Of a stretch of DNA of 64,000 nucleotides, positions 55,104 through 64,000 are shown in pieces. Positions within the stretch are counted from its first letter, which is position 1, and every line of letters starts with the position of its first letter. Position numbers and translations under genes: made by a program. The stretch comes from a bacterium endosymbiont of Escarpia laminata. GTDB taxonomy: Bacteria > Pseudomonadota > Gammaproteobacteria > Chromatiales > Chromatiaceae. The notes beneath the pieces were generated by a model. That model ran no database searches. It saw nothing but the letters and a program-made list of their open reading frames with translations, and was not told where the DNA came from. The stretch covers positions 186,001 to 250,000 of the forward strand of contig QGON01000070.1 in the NCBI GenBank assembly GCA_003660235.1, written 5' to 3'.

Positions 55104-56576
55104 ATGAGCATGAGACCGATACGATCCATGACGATCGTCATCACCGCCTTGATCGGCAGCCTGTGTTTATCGGGACAGTCGTTCGCCGAAGAAGAACAGA
55201 AAAAACTATTCAGTGTAAAGATTGAGCACAAGGATCAATCATGCATTGAGTGCCATGTGCAAGAGACGCCGGGCATCGTCCGGCAGCATATGTCGAGCAA
55301 GATGGGCAATCCGAGTAACGCCGCTGACTATGTCGGCTGCAACGATTGCCATGGCGACACCCACAATGAGTCAGACGACGCCAATCTCGCTGAAATGCCG
55401 ACCCCCGCAACCTGCACCGTATGCCACAAGGAGCAGGTCGAGCAATACGAGGCAGGCAAGCACAATCTGGCCTGGTATGGCATGAAGACACAAGCCGCCT
55501 GGCACCATCAGCCGGCATCCATCGTCAAGCAGGGTTATCGCGGTTGCTCAGGTTGCCACAAGCTCGGCACCAAGGGCCTGCTCGGCGTCAAGGAGGGCAA
55601 CTCCGGACCACTCAAGCATGATGGCGGCAAAGAGGCGAGCGAGTATCGGTACGGCAACGCTCAGTGCGATGCCTGCCACACACGGCATAACTTCTCCAAG
55701 GCCGAGGCGCTCAATCCACGCGCCTGCTCCAACTGTCATATGGGTTTTGACCATCCGCAGTGGGAGATGTGGATCTCATCCAAGCACGGCATCGGCTATC
55801 TGAGTAACCCCGATGATCCCAATCATGGCGGCTATCCGAGTTGCCAGACCTGCCACATGAATGGCGGCAACCATGAAGTCCGTACGCCTTGGGGTTTCCT
55901 GGGTCTGCGTATTCCTACTAAAGAAAATGTACTGGCGCTGATCGATGTGGCGCCTTCACTGAAGGAGCAGTTGACCTCGTTGGCCGCGGCACTGCCGAGC
56001 GGCAATTTCATCGATCTCGACGACGATCCTCAGTGGACCTTCGACCGCGCCCTGATCCTGCAGGCCGCCGGCGTGCTGGATGCAAACCTGCAGCCGACCG
56101 AACGTTTCGTTGATGCCGTTATTCAAGCGGAGGTCGCACGCGGTCCCGAAGCGTTCAACGAAGAACGCAAGCGCATGAAGCTGACCTGCAGCAACTGCCA
56201 CAGTAATGCCTATGTGGATGACTTCTTCAAAAGCTCGGATGACGTCCTGAAAAATGTCGATCACGTCTTCGCCAAGGGCATTGCCGCAGTGCAGAGTCTA
56301 TACAAGGACGGCATACTGACGAAACCCGAAGGCTGGGAATATGGCCCTGATCTGCTGATGTACTATGACACCAAGACGGCCATTGAGCAGGAGCTGTACA
56401 TGATCGTGCTTGAGTACAAACAGCGTGCCTTCCAGGGGGCCTATCATGCCAGTAACGACTACATGCACTGGTATGGCTGGGCGCCGTTGAACCGTGCGGT
56501 CAACGAGATCCTAGAGGAAGCTGAAAGACTGCGCTTCGAACATGAAGTGAAGCAGAAGTTGAACATAAAGGGATAA
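55104..56576 (+). CDS. Octahaem cytochrome c of the hydroxylamine oxidoreductase family
   Basis: This 490-residue periplasmic protein has a signal peptide (ending near QSFAEE) and eight CxxCH sites: C47, C79, C104, C148, C188, C208, C247 and C362. HAO-family phrases are clear: CHMGFDHPQWEMWISSKHG and CQTCHMNGGNHEVRTPWGFLG. Family members oxidise hydroxylamine or hydrazine (with a Tyr-crosslinked P460 haem) or, lacking the Tyr link, reduce nitrite or hydroxylamine. The crosslinking Tyr cannot be judged by eye, so direction of chemistry is open. It is alone between an FNR-type promoter and a strong terminator; no partner quinone reductase adjoins it. A purine-rich site precedes the ATG. Confidence 0.9.
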   Translation: MSMRPIRSMTIVITALIGSLCLSGQSFAEEEQKKLFSVKIEHKDQSCIECHVQETPGIVRQHMSSKMGNPSNAADYVGCNDCHGDTHNESDDANLAEMPTPATCTVCHKEQVEQYEAGKHNLAWYGMKTQAAWHHQPASIVKQGYRGCSGCHKLGTKGLLGVKEGNSGPLKHDGGKEASEYRYGNAQCDACHTRHNFSKAEALNPRACSNCHMGFDHPQWEMWISSKHGIGYLSNPDDPNHGGYPSCQTCHMNGGNHEVRTPWGFLGLRIPTKENVLALIDVAPSLKEQLTSLAAALPSGNFIDLDDDPQWTFDRALILQAAGVLDANLQPTERFVDAVIQAEVARGPEAFNEERKRMKLTCSNCHSNAYVDDFFKSSDDVLKNVDHVFAKGIAAVQSLYKDGILTKPEGWEYGPDLLMYYDTKTAIEQELYMIVLEYKQRAFQGAYHASNDYMHWYGWAPLNRAVNEILEEAERLRFEHEVKQKLNIKG

Positions 56577-56598
56577 TTCTCAACGAGTAGATCATTCA

Positions 56599-56632
56599 GC
56601 GGGAGCAGCTCACGCTGCTCCCGCATTTTTTT
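56599..56632 (+). terminator. Intrinsic terminator of the octahaem cytochrome gene
   Basis: GCGGGAGCAGC (56599-56609) pairs perfectly with GCTGCTCCCGC (56614-56624) across a 4-base loop and is followed by seven T. It makes the cytochrome gene a single-gene unit. Confidence 0.95.
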
Positions 56633-56711
56633 GCCATGGGACTGGTAGTCTGTCCATGCAGCAGGCTACTCTTTAGCAGGCCTGTTTCACTCATCGGCGG
56701 GAGTAATCTCG

Positions 56712-57758
56712 ATGCGAAGCACCATCTCTTTTTCCAGCTTTCAGGCATTCATCCTCGCCACGTTGTTGGCCATCACGGGCTTTGCTGGCGCAAATGCCGC
56801 AGACGAAGGGCTTTTTGCCGAGATCCACACAGGCAAGGGCGTTATCACCGCACGACTCCACTACAAGTTGGCGCCTTTGACGGTGATGAATTTCATCGGG
56901 CTGGCCGAAGGTACGACAGAATGGACAGATCCCAAGACAGGAGAAAAAAGGAGGCAGCCCCTCTACCACGAACTCACCTTTCATTCGGTCAAGGAGTTCA
57001 TGATCCAGACCGGTGATCCAACCGGTACAGGCAGGGGGGGACCAGGATATATTTTCGATGATGAGCTTCACCCACAACTCACACACGACAAGCCCGGCAT
57101 TCTGTCGATGGCCAATCGCGGCGCCAACACCAACGGCAGTCAGTTTTACATCACCAAGGTTCCGGCGCGCTGGCTAGACCGCCACAGCGTGTTTGGCGAA
57201 GTGGTCTCCGGCCTCGATATTGCAAACAACATAGTCCAGGGCGATCTGCTCAGGAAAATCAACATAATACGTAAAGGCGAGGCAGCCCAGGCATTCAACG
57301 CCAAACGCGCCCACAGGTTAGCCGAGCAAAACCTGACCGCACTCAAAGAAGCGGCAAGAAAAATCATTCCTGACGCCACCTCGCCGCCGGATTCATCCAA
57401 GGCGCCGACCCATGACCAGCCCGCAGTCTCTCCCGGAAATTTTGAATTTCTCGTCATCGGCCACACTGGAATCAAGGATCTTGCCCGGCTGAACCGGGTC
57501 TTCTATTACGACCATGACGGAGCAATTGAAGTGGCCCGCAAGATTGTGCGTCTGGCCCGTGCCGATGGCGCCGATTTCACCAAGCTGATTGAGAAATACA
57601 CAGACATGCCCGATAACCGGTTCCAGAGAGGGGTCAAGGATACGTTGTATCTTCCCGCTGGCTTGAAGAGGATATTCCATCTTAAACCGGGGCAGGTCAG
57701 CGATCCTGTCGATCTTTCCACTGGCGTTTATGTTTTCCGGCGTCTGCCGCATAGCTAG
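56712..57758 (+). CDS. Cyclophilin-parvulin fusion peptidyl-prolyl isomerase, exported
   Basis: This 348-residue protein has a signal peptide (FQAFILATLLAITGFAGANA) and a cyclophilin domain (residues ~35-200) with FHSVKEFMIQTGDPTGTGRGG, DDELHPQLTHDKPGILSMAN and NGSQFYITKV. A linker rich in Pro and Ser follows, then a C-terminal domain (~245-345) resembling a degenerate parvulin: LVIGHTGIKDLARLNRVF, ARADGADFTKLIEKYTDMPDN (quoted in part) and LKPGQVSDPVDLSTGVYVF. Two unrelated PPIase folds in one chain is unusual. Periplasmic location beside multihaem cytochromes suggests a folding role. Confidence 0.85.
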   Translation: MRSTISFSSFQAFILATLLAITGFAGANAADEGLFAEIHTGKGVITARLHYKLAPLTVMNFIGLAEGTTEWTDPKTGEKRRQPLYHELTFHSVKEFMIQTGDPTGTGRGGPGYIFDDELHPQLTHDKPGILSMANRGANTNGSQFYITKVPARWLDRHSVFGEVVSGLDIANNIVQGDLLRKINIIRKGEAAQAFNAKRAHRLAEQNLTALKEAARKIIPDATSPPDSSKAPTHDQPAVSPGNFEFLVIGHTGIKDLARLNRVFYYDHDGAIEVARKIVRLARADGADFTKLIEKYTDMPDNRFQRGVKDTLYLPAGLKRIFHLKPGQVSDPVDLSTGVYVFRRLPHS

Positions 57759-57899
57759 TACGAGGCGCACTTGAGGTTTTAAGGAATCTGCTAAGATTAC
57801 ACAGGTACGGGAATTGCGACATTAGCCTTAAAGGGTCTAACGCTGTTGTCGATATAGTCAATAAGCGACACAGAGCAATACAAGGTAACGTTAGTCCAG

Positions 57900-59077
57900 A
57901 TGAAATCAGATGGCATGAATTCCAGCAACAACGCTATCCGACACCTTCCTTTGAATACGGCGTTACTCAAGGCCCTGCTGCAAACGTGGCGCGCTGAATA
58001 TCCACATTCAGGCGTACTTGCCCTATTGCCGGAGAGCGAAAAAGATAATCTGCACATACTCCAGCGCTGTTGCGGTGATCAGGGCATCCCCCTCGCAGGC
58101 GCTATTTTTCCTGCCCTGTTGATCGGTAACGAATTTCACCAGGAGGGCGTATTACTGTTTCGCTTCGATGAGTGGGTGCCCAGTTTTCTGATCCCCGAGA
58201 TCAATGACGGCCAATCCCCGCCAGAGGAAAAAATCTCCCATGCGCTCATTCCAGCAATCGAGGCTACAGGTCCCGACGCGGCCAAACCGTCGCTCTATAT
58301 GATTTTCGATGGTTTACTGCCGAATATTGCCAGTATTCTCGATGGACTCTACCTGCAGCTATCGGATCGGGTGAGCTATGCCGGCGTCAACGCGGGGAGC
58401 GAGACTTTTCAACCCATGCCCTGCCTGTTCGACGGTGATCGCGTTGTCGGCAACGGTGTCCTGTGTCTGCTGATACCGACTCACAATGTAACCGTGCTCG
58501 AACACGGTTACACGGCTCCCAAGCATGCCATGAGTGCAACCTCCACCAAGGGAAACCAGATTCTCAGCATCGACTGGCGTCCGGCCTTCGAAGTCTATCA
58601 GGAGATCATCAAACAGGAGTATGGGATTGCCCTGACCCAAGAGAACTTCTATCACTATGCAGTGCATTTTCCATTCGGCATCCCCCGGGCCAATGAGGAT
58701 CTGGTAGTACGGATTCCGGTGGCCCTGAATGAAGACGGCTCCCTGTTCTGCGTCGGCGAAGTACCGGAGAACGCCATGCTGGTTCTGTTGCGGGCGCCAG
58801 AAGCCGGGGAAGGAGACTGCATCAACCATCTTGCTGCCGGCCTGCAGTCAAACAACGGTTCGTTGCGGGGTCGCAGTATACTGACCTTCTATTGCGCCGG
58901 CCGCCGCATGCACTTGGGCGAAAACTCGCTCCAGGAACTCACGGATCTCCTGAAGGAGACAGGTGCGGCACATCTTGCAGGTGCGCTTTCCCTGGGCGAA
59001 ATCGGCGGCACAGGAGAGTGGGACTATCCGATGTTCCATAACGCCACCCTGGTCTGCACCCCGTGGGGAACGAGCTG

Positions 59078-59078
<1 letters not shown>
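57900..59078 (+). CDS. FIST-domain sensor, NosP-like
   Basis: This 392-residue protein has FIST_N and FIST_C domains, recognisable from GVLALLPESEKDNLHILQRC, HQEGVLLFRFDEWVPSF and LYLQLSDRVSYAGVNAGSETF. FIST proteins that bind haem and sense NO (NosP) are typically encoded beside hybrid histidine kinases and regulate their autophosphorylation. That is exactly the arrangement here: the stop codon overlaps the kinase start (TGATG). The axial haem ligand cannot be assigned by eye. FIST domains can also bind amino acids, so the NO role is inferred. No signal peptide, so cytoplasmic. Confidence 0.85.
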
Positions 59079-61543
<2,465 letters not shown>

Positions 61544-61612
61544 GTCCGGGTGGGGATGGTAATTGCCCCAGCAGTCTGTTGAGAATGGTCCAGCAGCATC
61601 TTTCTAAGCAGG

Positions 61613-62122
61613 CTATAACTGTTTTTCACGTTCGAGGGTAATAAAACTATAGGCGAAGCGGTTTTTTTCGTCAGCGGAAAAATCCTCCCGCCGGACTTCC
61701 CGCCATGCCGACAGATCAAATTCTGGAAACCAAGCATCACCCTCCACTTCCATATGCACCAAGGTGAGATAGAGCCGGTCCGCCTGCGGTAACATCTGAG
61801 CATAAAAGGCGCCGCCGCCGACAATCATGATCTCCTGCGCATCCCCCGCAGCTGCGACGGCCTCGTCGATGGAGTGAACCACCAGGGCACCCTCCGCCCG
61901 ATAGTCCCGATTGCCGGTGACCACGATATGCTGCCGCTTCGGCAACAGTCCCGGCAGGGACTCCCAGGTCTTGCGCCCCATCACGATGGGCTTGCCCAGT
62001 GTGAGCCGCTTAAAATGCTGTAGATCTGCGGACAGATGCCAGGGCAACTGGTTATTGCGCCCGATCACCCGGTTCTCCGCCATCGCCCAGATCAGGGAGA
62101 TGGTGGGGCTATCTCCACTCAT
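61613..62122 (-). CDS. folA: Dihydrofolate reductase
   Basis: This 169-residue enzyme has [31 protein letters not shown] (quoted part [19 protein letters not shown]), [20 protein letters not shown] and [20 protein letters not shown]. It regenerates tetrahydrofolate after thymidylate synthesis. It overlaps thyA by 4 bp, the standard thyA-folA pair. Confidence 0.97.
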   Translation of the reverse strand: MSGDSPTISLIWAMAENRVIGRNNQLPWHLSADLQHFKRLTLGKPIVMGRKTWESLPGLLPKRQHIVVTGNRDYRAEGALVVHSIDEAVAAAGDAQEIMIVGGGAFYAQMLPQADRLYLTLVHMEVEGDAWFPEFDLSAWREVRREDFSADEKNRFAYSFITLEREKQL

Positions 62123-62913
62123 ACGGCAACCTGCGCCTTGATGTGCGGGTGCGGGTCGTAATCGACCAGCTCAAAGTCTTCGAAACGAAACCCGAAGATA
62201 TCCTTCACCTCCGGATTGATGCGCATGCGAGGCAGATTGCGCGGCTCGCGGCTCAACTGCAGATCTGTCTGTTCAAGATGGTTGGAGTAGAGATGGGCGT
62301 CGCCGAAAGTATGCACAAAATCCCCCGGCTGCAGCCCTGTCACCTGGGCCATCATCATGGTCAGCAGGGCGTAGGAGGCAATATTGAACGGCACGCCGAG
62401 AAATATGTCCGCACTGCGCTGATAGAGCTGGCAGGAGAGCCTGCCCTCCGCCACATAGAACTGGAACAGACAGTGACAGGGGGGCAGCGCCATCTCGTCC
62501 ACGTCCGCTGGATTCCAGGCGGTCACCATGAGGCGGCGGGAGTCCGGATTGCTGCGAATCTGCGCCACCAGTTGGCCGATCTGATCGATACTGCGCCCAT
62601 CCGATGCAGGCCATGAGCGCCACTGATAGCCATAAACAGGACCCAGGTCGCCATTCCCGTCCGCCCATTCATCCCAGATGCGCACCCCATTCTCTTTCAG
62701 ATAGCGGATATTGGTGTCGCCCTGCAAAAACCACAGCAGTTCGTGGATGATGGATCGCAGATGCAGTTTTTTTGTCGTCAGCGCGGGAAAACCCTCCGAC
62801 AGATCGAAGCGCATCTGGTAACCGAAGACACTCTGCGTCCCGGTGCCGGTTCGGTCCCCTTTGACCGTGCCGCTATCCCGCACATGCCGCATCAGGTCAA
62901 GATACTGTTTCAT
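62119..62913 (-). CDS. thyA: Thymidylate synthase
   Basis: This 264-residue ThyA has the same length as the E. coli enzyme. Motifs: [46 protein letters not shown] (quoted part [14 protein letters not shown]), the nucleophile in [13 protein letters not shown] and [18 protein letters not shown]. It methylates dUMP with methylene-tetrahydrofolate. The ATG at 62913, which overlaps the lgt stop, gives family length; one four codons earlier is less likely. Confidence 0.98.
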   Translation of the reverse strand: MKQYLDLMRHVRDSGTVKGDRTGTGTQSVFGYQMRFDLSEGFPALTTKKLHLRSIIHELLWFLQGDTNIRYLKENGVRIWDEWADGNGDLGPVYGYQWRSWPASDGRSIDQIGQLVAQIRSNPDSRRLMVTAWNPADVDEMALPPCHCLFQFYVAEGRLSCQLYQRSADIFLGVPFNIASYALLTMMMAQVTGLQPGDFVHTFGDAHLYSNHLEQTDLQLSREPRNLPRMRINPEVKDIFGFRFEDFELVDYDPHPHIKAQVAV

Positions 62914-63760
62914 GGCGCCTCTCATCCATTGCTGATCTGTTTCTATAAGCCAGGATCAGCAGCAAAATACCGAACAGTATCATCGGCAGGCTCAACAACT
63001 GTCCCATTGTCACCCAGTCGAATGCCAGATAGCCGAGATGGACATCCGGCATACGCACGAACTCCACCCCAAAGCGGAAGGCACCGTAACAGAGAAGGAA
63101 GAGTCCTGAAACTGCCATACGCGGTCTGCCTTGGGCGGAAAAAATCCATAACACCAGAAAGAGCACCACCCCTTCCAACAGCACCTCATAGAGTTGATTC
63201 GGATGCACCGGCAGCGAGTGGATGCCATCAACGGCAACCCCGACCCGACTGCAGAGATCACCCGCCTCTACGCAGGGCACCTGCATGCCCCAAGGCAAGC
63301 GGGTCACTCCCCCCCAAAGCTCACCGTTGATAAAGTTTCCCAAACGTCCTGCCCCAAGACCAATCGGAATCAGCGGGGCGATAAAGTCCGTGGCCTCAAA
63401 AAAGGTTCGCCCATACTTGCGGCCAAAGAGCCACATGGCAATCAACACTCCTAACAGACCGCCATGAAAAGACATTCCCCCTTCCCAAACTTTTAACAGG
63501 GTCACAGGATCTTCAATAAAACGGGGGAAACCATAGAAAAGTGTGTACCCGAGCCGACCGCCCAGCACCACTCCTACTACTATATAGAAAACCAAGTCAT
63601 CGATTTGCGTGACCGTCCAGCCGCTGCCCGGTTTTTTTGCGCGCACGCGGCCAAGCCACCAGCCGCACCAGAATCCAACCAGGTACATCACACCGTACCA
63701 GTGAATTTTGAGCGGCCCCAGTGCAATCAAAACAGGGTCGATATCAGGATATGTCAACAT
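62897..63760 (-). CDS. lgt: Phosphatidylglycerol-prolipoprotein diacylglyceryl transferase
   Basis: This 287-residue membrane enzyme has about seven helices and the Lgt signature [17 protein letters not shown], with the active-site His in [20 protein letters not shown]. It attaches diacylglycerol to the lipobox cysteine, the first lipoprotein maturation step. It leads an lgt-thyA-folA transcript with overlapping genes. Confidence 0.97.
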   Translation of the reverse strand: MLTYPDIDPVLIALGPLKIHWYGVMYLVGFWCGWWLGRVRAKKPGSGWTVTQIDDLVFYIVVGVVLGGRLGYTLFYGFPRFIEDPVTLLKVWEGGMSFHGGLLGVLIAMWLFGRKYGRTFFEATDFIAPLIPIGLGAGRLGNFINGELWGGVTRLPWGMQVPCVEAGDLCSRVGVAVDGIHSLPVHPNQLYEVLLEGVVLFLVLWIFSAQGRPRMAVSGLFLLCYGAFRFGVEFVRMPDVHLGYLAFDWVTMGQLLSLPMILFGILLLILAYRNRSAMDERRHETVS

Positions 63761-63954
63761 TTGTGGATATAACCTCAGGAATAGAATTCATGAACTTTGC
63801 CGGAACTAATCGATTTAGCTATCGTCTACCTATATTGATGGTAAAATTATGTGACGTGGTTCCCATTTTTCAGGTTTTCTGGAATGAGATTCACAAAAAA
63901 TGTGACGGCTTTTTGCGGAGTGTCAAGATTCTGCTTCCCCGGCCGTTAAGTAAG

Positions 63955-64000
63955 TCAGACGATGCAGTACTCCACTTCATCCGAGACCAGGAAGGGATAT
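63955..64000 (-). CDS. C-terminal fragment of an unidentified gene
   Basis: A minus-strand frame enters from the right edge and ends YPFLVSDEVEYCIV then stop at 63955. Only ~14 codons are visible, so whether it is a real gene cannot be confirmed. The ~190 bp between it and lgt hold no other recognisable feature. Confidence 0.3.
   Translation of the reverse strand, partial: YPFLVSDEVEYCIV

Overview
The window looks like a stretch of chromosome from a gammaproteobacterium, most likely a sulfur-oxidising or facultatively anaerobic lineage (Chromatiales-like). Support for this: the lptD-surA-pdxA and apaG-apaH neighbourhoods, dusB-fis, aroQ-accB-accC-prmA, cutA-dsbD and groES-groEL all have gammaproteobacterial form. 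Respiratory cytochromes c and REP-type palindromes are also present. Apart from one AT-rich patch near 40.5-41.2 kb, the DNA is moderately GC-rich and densely coded. No tRNA, rRNA, CRISPR array or intact mobile element was seen.

Left part (1-13.4 kb, almost all minus strand). The main feature is a tightly overlapping 13-gene operon running from 13420 down to 2210. It encodes an ion-pumping complex with all Mrp-antiporter parts (MnhE, F, G, a DUF4040/MbhD protein, MbhE+MnhB, MnhC, MnhD and a second antiporter subunit) joined to a complex I/group 4 hydrogenase-like arm (NuoH, NuoB, NuoC and NuoD-like). The last subunit is a NuoI-like ferredoxin fused to a GltD/NfnB-type NAD(P)H flavoprotein. 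Gene order and the duplicated antiporter subunit match the archaeal MBX/MBS sulfane-sulfur reductase layout. The NuoD-like subunit keeps only one cysteine of each [NiFe] pair. A di-iron ferritin-like gene is translationally coupled at the end, followed by a cysteine hydrolase and a truncated membrane sensor.

Middle (13.6-37.7 kb). This part is mostly housekeeping. It holds groESL with a perfect CIRCE operator, fxsA, cutA, a DsbD with two N-terminal domains plus a TlpA-like thioredoxin, aroQ-accBC, prmA, dusB-fis, purH, a stand-alone LpxA-like acyltransferase, a DUF4332 protein, purD, a VanZ-like protein, glycogen phosphorylase, a patatin lipase and a PQQ-type sugar dehydrogenase. Several nested palindromic repeats lie between these genes.

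Right part (37.8-64 kb). The envelope genes amgK and lptD-surA-pdxA are here, separated by a DUF5610 protein, a dihaem cytochrome, an IS3 remnant, a small membrane protein and an RND efflux pair. After a Gfo/Idh dehydrogenase come apaG, a DUF2238 protein and apaH. Then follows a second respiratory locus: a hydroxylamine-oxidoreductase-like octahaem cytochrome behind a textbook class II FNR/DNR promoter and closed by its own terminator, a cyclophilin-parvulin fusion, and a FIST-domain (NosP-like) sensor overlapping a hybrid histidine kinase. Together these suggest anaerobic nitrogen-oxide or hydroxylamine chemistry with NO sensing nearby. folA, thyA and lgt close the window.
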